A DNA stretch of 64,000 nt from Streptomyces jeddahensis (GCF_001642995.1 NZ_LOHS01000089.1:95758-159757); one strand, 5' to 3'. Positions 40,213 to 49,247 are shown, numbered from the stretch's first letter. Translations and numbers: made by a program. The notes: a model not told the origin generated them from the letters alone.

Positions 40213-40989
40213 GTGCCCAGCCAGAAGGCCCTCGTCCGGCGACCCAGCCCGCGCCTCGCCGAAGGGATCGTCACGCATATCGAGCGGGAGCCGGTCGACG
40301 CCGGGCTCGCGCTCGCGCAGTGGGAGGCGTACACCGAGGCCCTGCGGGCGCACGGCTGGGAGACCCTCGAGGTGGAGCCGGCCGACGACTGTCCGGACTC
40401 GGTCTTCGTCGAAGACACGGTGGTCGCCTTCCGCAACGTCGCGCTGATCACCCGCCCGGGCGCCGAGTCGCGCCGTGCGGAGACGGCCGGTGTGGAGGAG
40501 GCGGTGGCGCGGCTCGGCTGCTCGGTCAATTGGGTGTGGGAGCCGGGCACGCTGGACGGCGGTGACATCCTCAAGATCGGCGACACCGTGTACGTCGGAC
40601 GTGGCGGGCGCACCAACGCGGCCGGTGTGCAGCAGTTGCGGGCGGTCTTCGAGCCGCTCGGAGCGCGCGTGGTGGCCGTACCCGTGAGCAAGGTGCTCCA
40701 CCTCAAGTCGGCGGTGACGGCGCTGCCCGACGGCACGGTCATCGGACACGAGCCGCTCGTGGACAACCCGTCGCTGTTTCCGCGCTTCCTGCCGGTCCCG
40801 GAGGAGTCGGGGGCGCATGTGGTGCTGCTCGGCGGCGGGAAGCTGCTGATGGCCGCGAGCGCACCGAAGACCGCCGAGCTGTTCGCGGACTTGGGATACG
40901 AACCGGTCCCGGTCGATATCAGTGAGTTCGAGAAGCTCGAAGGCTGTGTGACCTGTCTCTCGGTACGGCTCCGAGAGCTGTACCGCTGA
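40213..40989 (+). CDS. ddaH: Dimethylargininase (DDAH)
   Basis: A 258-residue amidinotransferase-fold hydrolase. DDCPDSVFVEDTVVAF provides the substrate Asp/Glu loop, VLHLKSAVTALPDGT the catalytic His, and EGCVTCLSVRL the catalytic Cys near the C-terminus. It hydrolyses N-omega-methylated arginines to citrulline and methylamines. GTG 40213 follows GGAGAA by seven bases. It appears to be a single-gene transcript, followed 196 bp later by the desaturase. Confidence 0.9.
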   Translation: MPSQKALVRRPSPRLAEGIVTHIEREPVDAGLALAQWEAYTEALRAHGWETLEVEPADDCPDSVFVEDTVVAFRNVALITRPGAESRRAETAGVEEAVARLGCSVNWVWEPGTLDGGDILKIGDTVYVGRGGRTNAAGVQQLRAVFEPLGARVVAVPVSKVLHLKSAVTALPDGTVIGHEPLVDNPSLFPRFLPVPEESGAHVVLLGGGKLLMAASAPKTAELFADLGYEPVPVDISEFEKLEGCVTCLSVRLRELYR

Positions 40990-41100
40990 GGAGTTACGGG
41001 TCGCGGATGCCTGTACTCGCTGCTCAGGCGGCGTTTGGGGGGACCACTTGGACCTATTGGGTACCCCCGCTGGTGGACGCCCTTTACGGAGCGCTTAACC

Positions 41101-41144
41101 TACGGGTACGTAACCTACGGTTTCGTAGCCTACGACGCCGTAGG
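41101..41144. promoter_or_regulatory. Three phased palindromic operators before the desaturase gene
   Basis: TACG-GGTA-CGTA (41101-41112), CTACG-GTTT-CGTAG (41115-41128) and CCTACG-ACGC-CGTAGG (41129-41144). All have the form (C)CTACG-N4-CGTAG(G), and their centres are exactly 15 bp apart. They end 41 bp before the GTG start. Such sites are typical of a TetR-type lipid-desaturase repressor binding cooperatively; the protein is not encoded next door. Confidence 0.8.
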
Positions 41145-41185
41145 TGCCGTCCCCCCGCCAGAACTCCCGTCCCCCTGGAGGCCCC

Positions 41186-42160
41186 GTGACGATCACCACC
41201 CCCCATCTCGGCAGCATGGACACCTGGACCGACGCCCGGTTGCTGTACGCCCTGGAGGAAGTGGTCGAGAACGAACTCAACCGCCATCTGAAGGTGGCCA
41301 AGGACTGGATGCCGCACGAGTATGTGCCCTGGTCGGACGGCCGCAACTTCCCCGGCTTGTTCGAGGACGGCGAGGCCTGGGACAAGGAGCAGTCGAAGGT
41401 CACCGAGATCGGCCGTATCGCACTGGTCGTCAACCTCCTGACGGAGGACAACCTGCCGAGCTACCACCACGAGATCGCGACGCTCTTCGGCCGCGACGGC
41501 GCGTGGGGTACCTGGGTGCACCGCTGGACCGCCGAGGAGGGCCGGCACGGCATCGTGATGCGCGACTACCTGCTCGCCTCGCGCGCCGTGGACCCGGACA
41601 AGCTGGAGCAGTTCCGCATGGCGCACATGAGCGAGGGCTTCGAGTCCGACAACCGTCACTCGATGCTCCATTCGGTCGCGTACGTCGCCTTCCAGGAGCT
41701 GGCCACGCGTATCTCGCACCGCAACACGGGCCACCAGTCGGGTGATCCTGTGTGCGACCGGATGCTGGCGCGCATCGCGACCGACGAGAACCTGCACATG
41801 GTCTTCTACCGCAACCTGCTGAAGGCCGCCTTCGAGCTCGCGCCCGATCTCACCATGCAGGCGGTGCGCGACGTCGTGGTCAACTTCCGTATGCCCGGCC
41901 ACGGCATGCCCGGCTTCGAGCGCGCCGCTGCACAGATGGCGATCGGCGAGGTCTACAACCTTCGCATCCACCACGACGACGTGCTGCAGCCCGTGCTGCG
42001 CTTCCTGAAGGTCATGGAGATCGACGGCCTCGGGCCCGATGGCATGCGGGCCCAGGAGGAGCTCGGTCTGTACCTGAACGGACTGGACAGCGAGGCCCGG
42101 AAGTTCGACGAGAAGCTGGCGGCCCGCAAGGCGCGGATGGCGGCGCGCGCGGCGGGCTGA
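41186..42160 (+). CDS. Acyl-ACP desaturase (diiron)
   Basis: A 324-residue ferritin-like diiron enzyme. The iron ligand motifs are VVENELNRH, the first ExxH in TAEEGRHGI, and the second in TDENLHM. It introduces a double bond into acyl-ACP (delta-9 by family precedent) and so controls membrane fluidity. The start is GTG 41186 with GGAGG four bases upstream. Expression is probably repressed through the three palindromes just upstream. It is followed closely by a convergent Wbl gene. Confidence 0.93.
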   Translation: MTITTPHLGSMDTWTDARLLYALEEVVENELNRHLKVAKDWMPHEYVPWSDGRNFPGLFEDGEAWDKEQSKVTEIGRIALVVNLLTEDNLPSYHHEIATLFGRDGAWGTWVHRWTAEEGRHGIVMRDYLLASRAVDPDKLEQFRMAHMSEGFESDNRHSMLHSVAYVAFQELATRISHRNTGHQSGDPVCDRMLARIATDENLHMVFYRNLLKAAFELAPDLTMQAVRDVVVNFRMPGHGMPGFERAAAQMAIGEVYNLRIHHDDVLQPVLRFLKVMEIDGLGPDGMRAQEELGLYLNGLDSEARKFDEKLAARKARMAARAAG

Positions 42161-42184
42161 GGCCGGGCGCCGCCGCCGCGGCGT

Positions 42185-42433
42185 TCAGCCGCCGCCCCTG
42201 ATGCGGCGCAGACGCTGCCGCTCCTTCTCCGAGAGGCCACCCCAGACGCCGAAGCGTTCGTCGTTGTCGAGCGCGTATTCGAGACACTCCGCACGGGTCT
42301 CGCACAGCCGGCAGATGCGTTTCGCCTCTCGTACGGAACTCCCGGGTTCGGGAAAGAAGAAGTCGCCTCCGGTCTGCGCGCACAGCGCCTGCTCCTGCCA
42401 GGCGAGGTCCTGTCGGCTCGTGTCGATCTGCAT
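42185..42433 (-). CDS. WhiB-like Fe-S regulator (Wbl)
   Basis: An 82-residue Wbl protein. Four iron-sulfur ligand cysteines are C18, C41, C44 and C50 (ALCAQ, RICRLCETRAEC), followed by the turn FGVWGGLSEKERQRL and a short basic tail. It is closest in pattern to the WhiB subgroup. Such proteins pair with the principal sigma factor to control transcription in response to redox or developmental cues. ATG 42433 has no clear ribosome site, so a leaderless or longer form is possible. Confidence 0.9.
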   Translation of the reverse strand: MQIDTSRQDLAWQEQALCAQTGGDFFFPEPGSSVREAKRICRLCETRAECLEYALDNDERFGVWGGLSEKERQRLRRIRGGG

Positions 42434-42571
42434 GCGGGCGATCGTGCCGGACCGGGCGAAACAAGCGATCAACGATTCATCAACGCGTTGCGTCTCGAGG
42501 AGCCTTGGAGGCGCCAGAGGGAATCCTGACCCCGCCCCGGGTGTCGCGCACGGCGGCGCGCCGGACCGCGT

Positions 42572-42604
42572 GTGCGGCGGCGGCACCGGCTGCCGCCGCC
42601 GCAC
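42572..42604 (-). terminator. Strong hairpin terminator after the VOC gene
   Basis: Perfect 14-bp arms GTGCGGCGGCGGCA (42572-42585) and TGCCGCCGCCGCAC (42591-42604) with a 5-nt loop, 31 bp past the VOC gene's stop on the minus strand. Confidence 0.85.
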
Positions 42605-42635
42605 AGCCTCCGGGGCGGCCGGGTGACGGCCCGGC

Positions 42636-43427
42636 TCAGCCGTGCGGGTGCGTGCTCTTGATCACGGCGAAGCGCGCGCCGTACGGATCCGTGAGTTTCG
42701 CGAGGCGGCCCACGCTCTCCATGTCCCTGGGCTCCACCCGCACCGTGCCGCCCAGCTCCCGTGCCCTGGCAGCGCTCGCGTCGGTGTCGGCCACCTCGAA
42801 GTACGGCAGCCAGTACGCCCCGGCCTCGCACTCGACCGGGTCGGCCGCCAGCGGCAGCACGCCCCCGAACATGCCCTGCTCGCCCGTACCCGCGGGATGG
42901 ACCGTCGTGTACGTGCCACCCGGGAACGGCACGTCGAAGGTTCCCCAGCCGAACACCGAGCCGTAGAACTCGGTGGCTGCGGCGGTATCCGGGGTGTAGA
43001 GCTCGGTCCAGCACAGAGTGCCCTGATCGCCGACCAGGTCCAGGCCCTTGTTGGCGCCCGGCTGCCAGCAGCCGAAGGCGACACCCGCGGGATCACCGAA
43101 CATCGCCATGCGCCCCTGGTCGAAGACGTCCATCGGCTCCATCAGTACGGCGCCGCCGTTCTGCTCCACGGCTTTTGCGGTGGCGTCGGCATCGGGACTC
43201 TGGAAGTACAGGGTCCAGGACGGCGGGCCCTGGTCCTCGGTGATGGCCATGCCGCCCGCGACGGTCTTCCCGTGCAGCTGGAACATGCCGTACCCGCCGG
43301 CCTCCGGCCCTGCCGACCGGAACTCCCAGCCGAACAGGCCGCCGTAGAAGGCCTGGGCACCCTCGATGTCGCGTGTGCCGACATCGAGCCAGTTCGGTGA
43401 GCCCGTGACGTAGCGGGTGGTGAGCAT
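42636..43427 (-). CDS. Two-domain VOC/glyoxalase family protein
   Basis: A 263-residue protein with two vicinal-oxygen-chelate domains: residues 1-125 (VGTRDIEGAQAFYGGLFGWE ... FGDPAGVAFGCWQP) and 135-260 (ELYTPDTAAATEFYGSVFGW ... LTDPYGARFAVIKS). The metal ligands of true glyoxalase I are not obvious, so a binding or resistance role is as likely as catalysis. AAGGAGGG just before ATG 43427 is the strongest Shine-Dalgarno in the area. It ends at a 14-bp hairpin. Confidence 0.85.
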   Translation of the reverse strand: MLTTRYVTGSPNWLDVGTRDIEGAQAFYGGLFGWEFRSAGPEAGGYGMFQLHGKTVAGGMAITEDQGPPSWTLYFQSPDADATAKAVEQNGGAVLMEPMDVFDQGRMAMFGDPAGVAFGCWQPGANKGLDLVGDQGTLCWTELYTPDTAAATEFYGSVFGWGTFDVPFPGGTYTTVHPAGTGEQGMFGGVLPLAADPVECEAGAYWLPYFEVADTDASAARARELGGTVRVEPRDMESVGRLAKLTDPYGARFAVIKSTHPHG

Positions 43428-43519
43428 GATGCCCTCCTTGTGAGCAGTCGCGTTGCTCCTGCCTCCATGAGTGCCACGTCCGCGAGGTCGCGTCCGCCAT
43501 GGCGTCGCGTCCTCCGGGT

Positions 43520-44542
43520 CTACGAGGACGCGTCCTCGCGCCTGGCCCGGCTCGGCTGCACCCGCTTCGGTTCACCCGGCACCTTGGGGTGGTCCGGCGG
43601 GTACGGCATGTCGCCGAGACCCTGTTCGCGCTCCATGCGGTCGGCGAGCTCCAGCAGTGCGTCGAGGCGGTACGCATGGTCGTCCATGTCCGCGTGCACA
43701 TCCCCGACGTCGGCGAAGCGCGCAGGCATCGTGGCCAGGTCGAAGTCCTGCGGCACGGCGTCGTCGATCTCGTCCCAGCGCAGGGGTGCGGAGACCGGCG
43801 CGTTCGGGCGGGGACGGACCGAGTAGGCGGACGCGATGGTGCGATCGCGCGCCGTCTGGTTGTAGTCCAGGAACACCTTCTCCCCGCGTTCCTCCTTCCA
43901 CCAGGCCGTCGTCACCCGGCCGGGCATGCGCCGCTCGAGCTCGCGGCCGCAGGCGATGGCGGCGCGCCGTACCTCGGTGAACGTCCAGCGTGGCTCGATC
44001 GGCACGAACACGTGCAGGCCCCGGCCGCCGGACGTCTTGGGCCAGCCGCGCAGCCCGGACTCGTCGAGGACGGCGCGCAGTTCGTGGGCAGCTCGCACGG
44101 CGTCGGCGTAGTCGGTACCGGGCTGCGGATCGAGGTCGAGGCGGAGCTCGTCGGGACGGTCGACGTCCGTACGGCGGACCGGCCACGGGTGGAAGGTGAG
44201 CGTGCCGTACTGCGCGGCCCACAGTACGGCGGCCTCCTCGGTGGGGCACATCTCGTCCGCGCTGCGACCGCTGGGGAAGGTGATGTGGGCGGTCGGGATC
44301 CAGTCGGGCATGTTCTTCGGCGCCCGTTTCTGGAAGAAGGACTCGCCGGTCACCCCGTCCGGGTAGCGCTCCAGGGTGGTGGGGCGGTCGCGCAGGGCGC
44401 GCAGAATGCCGGGGCCGACCGCCTGGTAGTAGCGGGCGAGGTCCAGCTTGGTGAAGCCCCGCTCCGGAAAGAAGATCTTGCCTGGGCTGGACAGGCGTAC
44501 CTTCCGCTGCCCCGCCTCGAGCTCCACCGCATCTCCCGCCAT
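43520..44542 (-). CDS. LigD-type primase-polymerase domain protein (NHEJ)
   Basis: A 340-residue stand-alone PolDom of the archaeo-eukaryotic primase fold. The metal-binding D136 and D138 are in ELRLDLDPQPGTDYADA; the nucleotide site is TSGGRGLHVFVPIEP, and the third Asp is in KVFLDYNQTARDRTIA. It fills or adds nucleotides, often ribonucleotides, at broken DNA ends during non-homologous end joining. It is divergent from an ATP-dependent ligase across 84 bp, a split version of LigD. No Ku gene is in the window. Confidence 0.9.
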   Translation of the reverse strand: MAGDAVELEAGQRKVRLSSPGKIFFPERGFTKLDLARYYQAVGPGILRALRDRPTTLERYPDGVTGESFFQKRAPKNMPDWIPTAHITFPSGRSADEMCPTEEAAVLWAAQYGTLTFHPWPVRRTDVDRPDELRLDLDPQPGTDYADAVRAAHELRAVLDESGLRGWPKTSGGRGLHVFVPIEPRWTFTEVRRAAIACGRELERRMPGRVTTAWWKEERGEKVFLDYNQTARDRTIASAYSVRPRPNAPVSAPLRWDEIDDAVPQDFDLATMPARFADVGDVHADMDDHAYRLDALLELADRMEREQGLGDMPYPPDHPKVPGEPKRVQPSRARREDASS

Positions 44543-44626
44543 GGGTGCCACGGTAGGCGCCCGAACAACGCTTCGCATACCCGATGAGACAGGACATAGC
44601 GTCGCCGAAGGCCCCAGAATCGAACC

Positions 44627-45697
44627 ATGGACCTCCCGGTGAAGCGCCCCGTCCTGCCGATGCTCGCCAAGCTCGTGGCGAAGATCCCTCCGGGCATGCA
44701 CTACGAGGCGAAGTGGGACGGGTTCCGTGCGATCGTCTTCCGTGACGGGGACGAGATCGAGCTGGACAGCCGTACCGGCAAGCCGCTGACCCGCTACTTT
44801 CCGGAGCTCGTGGAGGCCATGCGGGAGCGGCTGCCGGAGCGGTGCGTGATGGACGGCGAGATCGTGATCGCCCTCGGCGACCACCTCGACTTCGACGCAC
44901 TCACCGAGCGCATCCATCCCGCGCAGTCACGTGTACGGACGCTGGCGGAGCGTACCCCGGCGTCGTTCGTGGCCTTCGACCTGCTGGCGATCGACGACGA
45001 GTCGCTGCTCGACACCGGGCTGGCCGAGCGCCGGGAGCGCCTGGTGAGAGCACTCTCCGGCGTCACGGCGCCCGTCCACCTCGCCCCGGCGACCACCGAC
45101 ATCGAGATCGCACAGCGATGGTTCGAGGAGTACGAGGGCGCGGGCCTCGACGGCGTGATCGCCAAGCCCCTCGACCTGCGCTACCGCCCGGATGAACGCC
45201 TCATGTTCAAGATCAAGCACGAGCGGACCGCGGACTGCGTCGTCGCGGGATACCGCTTCCACAAGAGCGGTCCCGTGGTGGGTTCGCTGCTCCTCGGGCT
45301 GTACGACGGCCAGGGCGCCCTCCAGCACGTCGGGGTCAGCGCCGCCTTCCCCATGAAGCAGCGCGCGCAGCTCGTCGAGGAGCTGGAGCCGCTGCGCATG
45401 GATTCCCCGGAAGGCCACCCGTGGGCGGCCTGGGCGGACGAGGCCGCCCACGAGACGGCCAGGCTGCCGGGCGCCCCCAGCCGCTGGTCGGGCAAGAAGG
45501 ACCTGTCGTGGGTGCCGCTGCGGCCGGAGCGGGTGTGCGAGGTGGCGTACGACCATATGGAGGCCGGGGCCCGCTTCCGGCACACGGCGCGGTTCCGCCG
45601 CTGGCGCCCGGACCGGACCCCCGAGAGCTGCACGTATGCGCAGCTGGAGGAGCCGGTCCGGTACGAGCTGTCGGAGATCCTGAAGCCCCGGAGCTGA
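44627..45697 (+). CDS. ATP-dependent DNA ligase (LigC-like)
   Basis: A 356-residue ligase. The adenylation motif is YEAKWDGFRA with the active-site Lys29; LDSRTGKPLTRYFPEL, MDGEIVIAL, DGVIAKPLDLRYRP and MFKIKHERTADCVV are motifs III to V. A C-terminal OB-fold domain completes it. It seals strand breaks, probably in NHEJ with the divergent polymerase. Length and domain order fit LigC rather than full LigD. Confidence 0.91.
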   Translation: MDLPVKRPVLPMLAKLVAKIPPGMHYEAKWDGFRAIVFRDGDEIELDSRTGKPLTRYFPELVEAMRERLPERCVMDGEIVIALGDHLDFDALTERIHPAQSRVRTLAERTPASFVAFDLLAIDDESLLDTGLAERRERLVRALSGVTAPVHLAPATTDIEIAQRWFEEYEGAGLDGVIAKPLDLRYRPDERLMFKIKHERTADCVVAGYRFHKSGPVVGSLLLGLYDGQGALQHVGVSAAFPMKQRAQLVEELEPLRMDSPEGHPWAAWADEAAHETARLPGAPSRWSGKKDLSWVPLRPERVCEVAYDHMEAGARFRHTARFRRWRPDRTPESCTYAQLEEPVRYELSEILKPRS

Positions 45698-45736
45698 GCG
45701 GTCCCCTCGGAGCCTGTGCGGGACAGAGGGCCGAGG

Positions 45737-45760
45737 GTCCCCCGGGGACTCTCGGGGGAC
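45737..45760. terminator. Hairpin between the ligase and haloperoxidase genes
   Basis: Seven-base arms GTCCCCC (45737-45743) and GGGGGAC (45754-45760) within a larger imperfect stem (gagggtcccc / ggggactctc), between convergent genes. Confidence 0.6.
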
Positions 45761-45790
45761 TCGCCTTCAGCCCCCGGGCTCCCCACCTCC

Positions 45791-47050
45791 TCAGAGCGCT
45801 CTCAGCAGCCGGTCCGCGGTGCGCAGCGTCTGCCCGGCGACGTTTCTGCCGAGCGTGACGCCGGCCTCGTCCGCCGAACGGGTGTGGATCCCGGAGTAGA
45901 CCCGGGCGTCGACGTTCTCGGCGGTGAGCTCGTGCCAGCTCGTGTAGGTGCGGGTCACGCCGAGAGCGGTGGGGCTGGTCAGCTCGAAGGGCGCGGTGCT
46001 CGGTCCGGCCAGCGCGTTGAGCACGCCCTCGGCCGCACCCGAGTAGGTGGTGTGCCCGCTCGGATAGTCGGGGTGGGCGGGTGTGGTGTGCAGCGGCGTC
46101 CAGTCCGGGTCCTGGGCGATCGAGCCGGTTCGTATCGCGGTGACGGGCCGCCAGCGTGTGTACGCGTACTTGCTGTCGGACGTCGCTATCTGGGTGTCGA
46201 CGAGCGCGACGTGGAACAGTGCGACCAGCTCGGCCCGCTCGGCGTCCGAGCGTGGCGCCCGGTCCACCGCCACCCGCAGCGGCTCCGTGTACAGGGCGAG
46301 CGAGGAACCGAGCCAGAAGTCGGCGGTCTCGGTCTGGTGGGCGGTGCGCCTGGTGCTGTCCTGGGCGCCGTAGGTGCGGACCTCGGCCAGGTCGGTCTTG
46401 TAGCGCCGGGAGTCGAGGGACGGGGGCGCGGGCAGCCGGTACTGGTCGGCGCTGGTCAGCGCGAACGGCTTGGCGAGCCGGTTGCCGTACTGGGTGGCCG
46501 GCGCGTACGCCGGCGGCGTGGGCTGCCATTCGCCGGGTGCGGGGGCCGGCACCGGGTAGGGCGCGTTGACCGATGCGGGGTCGAGGCCGTCGCCCTCGCG
46601 GGACTTCAGGGCCAGCGCTGCCTGGCGGGCTCCGGCGGCCACGCCCTTGTCCTCCGACTCACCGTCGGGAATCGCGTCCAGGGTCTGCTGCAGCGCAGCG
46701 TCCAGTTGTTCGGTACGGGCCGGGGCGAGAGCGACCAGCCCGTCGTGCACGGCGGAGGCGAGTGCCGCGGCCTGGTAGTCGCCGCGGTCGACGCCGGGCG
46801 GCACGGCGCGGGTGGCGCGTGCTGCGGCGAGCCAGCTGATCGCCCAGGTGCGGCTGTTGGTGACCTGGGTGGTGGCGCCCGCGGCCGCGATGGTCTCCGC
46901 CGTGGTGTCGTACCAGTCGAGGGCGACCGCCCCGGGTGCCGCAGCGGACCTGGTTGGCGTCGCGGCGGCGGACGGGACGGCCGTGGTCGCCGCGAGCAGC
47001 GCGGTGGCCCCGAGAGCGACCAGGGCGGGGCGGGATCTGAGCGGGTTCAC
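45791..47050 (-). CDS. Secreted vanadium-dependent haloperoxidase family protein
   Basis: A 419-residue PAP2-superfamily enzyme. A signal peptide is clear (VNPLRSRPALVALGATALLA, then AVPSAAATP). Vanadate/phosphate-site motifs are SKYAYTRWRPVTAIR, HPDYPSGHTTYSG and ARVYSGIHTRSADEAG, which supply the Lys, Arg, Ser-Gly-His, Arg and axial His. It may oxidise halides with H2O2 or be an acid phosphatase of the same fold; the sequence alone does not decide. GTG 47050 has AAGGAG five bases upstream. It follows the monooxygenase-ABC operon by 53 bp and is transcribed leftward, so it could be read from the same mRNA. Confidence 0.88.
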   Translation of the reverse strand: MNPLRSRPALVALGATALLAATTAVPSAAATPTRSAAAPGAVALDWYDTTAETIAAAGATTQVTNSRTWAISWLAAARATRAVPPGVDRGDYQAAALASAVHDGLVALAPARTEQLDAALQQTLDAIPDGESEDKGVAAGARQAALALKSREGDGLDPASVNAPYPVPAPAPGEWQPTPPAYAPATQYGNRLAKPFALTSADQYRLPAPPSLDSRRYKTDLAEVRTYGAQDSTRRTAHQTETADFWLGSSLALYTEPLRVAVDRAPRSDAERAELVALFHVALVDTQIATSDSKYAYTRWRPVTAIRTGSIAQDPDWTPLHTTPAHPDYPSGHTTYSGAAEGVLNALAGPSTAPFELTSPTALGVTRTYTSWHELTAENVDARVYSGIHTRSADEAGVTLGRNVAGQTLRTADRLLRAL

Positions 47051-47103
47051 GAACTCTCCTTGTCTTGGGAAGCAATGACGTCGGTTCAGGCGCACGAGAC
47101 GCT

Positions 47104-48435
47104 TCAGGCCCGCGGCGAGGCGTACTGGCTGTCCGGCCGGGCCAGTCCGTAGTGCTCACGCAACGTCGTGCCGGTGTACGAACTGCGGAACAGGCCGCGC
47201 TCGCGCAGGATCGGCACGACATGGTCCGCGAACAGGTCGAAGCCGCCGGGCAGCCACGGGGGCATGATGTTGAATCCGTCGGCGGCCCCGTGCTCGTACC
47301 ACTCCTGGAGCTGGTCGGCGACCTGCTCCGGCGTGCCCGCGATGACGCGGTGGCCGCGGGCACCCGCGAGGCGGTGCAGCAGCCCGCGGACGGTGGGCTG
47401 CTCGCGGTCGATGATGTCGAGGATCACCTGGAAGCGGCTGCCGTTGCCGCGCTCCCCTCCGGTCTCGATGAGCTCGCGCGGTACGGGACCGTCGAGCTGC
47501 TCCTCGGTCAGCCGCACGCCGAGGATGCGGTGCAGCTGCTGCAGCGAGTACTCGGGCTGGGTGAGTTCGTTGAACTCGTCGTACAGCGCGCGGGCCTCGG
47601 CCTCCGTGGAGCCGATGAAGGGGCTGATGCCGGGCAGGACAAGGACCTTGGAGGGGTCCCGGCCCAGGGTGGCTGCCCGCGCCTTGATGTCGGCGTAGAA
47701 GTCCTGGGCGCTGCCGAGCGTCTGGTGGGCGGTGAACACGGCCTCCGCGTACCGGCCGGCGAAGGCGCGCCCGTCCTCCGAGGAACCGGCCTGGACGTAG
47801 ACGGGTCGCCCCTGCGGTGTCCGGGGGATGTTGAGCGGGCCATATACCGTCAGATGCGGCCCGCTGTGGTCCACGGCGTGGATGCGGTCGGTGTCGGCGA
47901 ACAGTCCCGTCTTCTGGTCGGCGACGAGTGCCTCGTCCTCCCAGCTGTCCCAGAGCCTGGTGACGACGTCGACGAATTCGCGGGCCCGGTCGTAGCGCTC
48001 GGCGTGTACGGGGTGGGCATCGAGGCCGAAGTTCCGGGCGGCCTGCGGCGCACCCGTGGTGACGATGTTCCACCCCGCCCGGCCCCGGCTGAGGTGGTCG
48101 AGGGATGCGAAGAGCCGGGCCAGGTTGTACGGCTCGGTGTAGGTGGTGGACGCGGTGGCGATCAGGCCGATCCGCTCGGTGGCCGCGGCGATCGCGGAGA
48201 GCCAGGTGAACGGTTCGAGGCGGAACCGGCTCGCGTAGCGCACGTTGTCGGCGAGGGCCGGTCCGTCGGCGAAGAAGACCGCGTCGAAGGCCGCGGCCTC
48301 CGCGCGTCGGGCCAGGTCCTGGTAGAAGCCGATGTCGAGGATCTGCCCGGGGTCGGACGCGTGGTGGCGCCAGGCGGCCTCGTGGTGGCCCCCGGGATAG
48401 ACGAACAGGTTGAGGTGCAGTTCACGCCGGGTCAT
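47104..48435 (-). CDS. FMN-dependent monooxygenase (NtaA/SnaA/DszA family)
   Basis: A 443-residue flavin-dependent luciferase-fold oxygenase. LHLNLFVYPGGHHEAAWRH opens the barrel; YQDLARRAEAAAFDAVFFAD, SHLSRGRAGWNIVTT-type motif (DHLSRGRAGWNIVTTGAP) and GRPVYVQAGSSEDGRAFAG are typical of the NtaA/DszA group. It uses FMNH2 supplied by a reductase that is not in the window. Together with the overlapping ABC importer genes, an alkanesulfonate or other organosulfur (or nitrilotriacetate-like) substrate is likely. It overlaps the ATPase gene by 4 bp. Confidence 0.9.
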   Translation of the reverse strand: MTRRELHLNLFVYPGGHHEAAWRHHASDPGQILDIGFYQDLARRAEAAAFDAVFFADGPALADNVRYASRFRLEPFTWLSAIAAATERIGLIATASTTYTEPYNLARLFASLDHLSRGRAGWNIVTTGAPQAARNFGLDAHPVHAERYDRAREFVDVVTRLWDSWEDEALVADQKTGLFADTDRIHAVDHSGPHLTVYGPLNIPRTPQGRPVYVQAGSSEDGRAFAGRYAEAVFTAHQTLGSAQDFYADIKARAATLGRDPSKVLVLPGISPFIGSTEAEARALYDEFNELTQPEYSLQQLHRILGVRLTEEQLDGPVPRELIETGGERGNGSRFQVILDIIDREQPTVRGLLHRLAGARGHRVIAGTPEQVADQLQEWYEHGAADGFNIMPPWLPGGFDLFADHVVPILRERGLFRSSYTGTTLREHYGLARPDSQYASPRA

Positions 48436-49247
48436 GCCGCGCTCTCCTCCGCCGTTGGATCGAGAGCCGGTGGATCGCCGGCCGCCGGGTCGGCCGCCAC
48501 CGGGTCGACCCCCAGCCGGGCCAGCAGTTCGTCGCGCAGCGCCGCGTACTCGGGACTGCCGTGCCGACGCGCCACCCCCGACCCGACGGGAACGTCCGCG
48601 GCGATGCGGCCGGCGTCCAGGACGACGACCCGGTCGGCGAGGACGATGGCCTCGTCGACGTCGTGGGTGACGAGCAGTACGGCGGGCCGGTGCCGTTCGC
48701 ACAGCCGCCTGAGCAGGGTGTGCATACGGATGCGGGTGAGCGCGTCAAGGGCGCCGAACGGCTCGTCGGCCAAGAGCAGTTCGGGTTCGCGCACCAGGGA
48801 GCGGGCCAGCGAGACGCGCTGCTGCTCGCCACCGGAGAGTTCCACGGGCCATGCTTTCTCGCGGCCTTCGAGGCCCACCTCGGCGAGCGCCGCGCGGCCG
48901 CGGTCGAGCGCGTCGGGGCCGGGCAGTCCCAGCACCACGTTGTCGAGGACCCGTTTCCACGGCAGCAGCCGGGCGTCCTGGAAGACGACGGAGACCTCGG
49001 CGGGCGCGTCGATCTTGCCGGTGCCGGTGACCTCGTGGTCGAGTCCGGCCAGCGCGCGCAGCAGCGTGGACTTTCCCGAGCCGCTTCGGCCCAGCAGGGC
49101 GACGAACTCCCCTGCTGCGATGGAGAGTTCGAGGCCGTCGAGGACCTTTCGGTCACCGAAGGCGCGTACGAGCCCGGCGATGCGTACCACGCCGCGTGCC
49201 GAACCGGGGTGCGTGGCGGCCGTCAGCCCGCCAGTGTGCGCCGCCAT
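48432..49247 (-). CDS. ABC importer ATPase (SsuB/TauB-like)
   Basis: A 271-residue ATP-binding subunit: Walker A GRSGSGKSTLL, Q-loop VVFQDARLLPWK, signature LSGGEQQRVSLARSLV, Walker B LLLADEPFGALD. The C-terminus ends in a short acidic/Pro-rich tail. It pairs with the permease and binding protein to import a sulfonate-type nutrient. It overlaps the permease upstream (25 bp) and the monooxygenase downstream (4 bp). Confidence 0.9.
   Translation of the reverse strand: MAAHTGGLTAATHPGSARGVVRIAGLVRAFGDRKVLDGLELSIAAGEFVALLGRSGSGKSTLLRALAGLDHEVTGTGKIDAPAEVSVVFQDARLLPWKRVLDNVVLGLPGPDALDRGRAALAEVGLEGREKAWPVELSGGEQQRVSLARSLVREPELLLADEPFGALDALTRIRMHTLLRRLCERHRPAVLLVTHDVDEAIVLADRVVVLDAGRIAADVPVGSGVARRHGSPEYAALRDELLARLGVDPVAADPAAGDPPALDPTAEESAA

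Noticed and set aside
43520..45697. A biosynthetic gene cluster around the haloperoxidase
   Set aside because: No polyketide, peptide or terpene synthase genes lie nearby; the neighbours are DNA repair and nutrient uptake genes.
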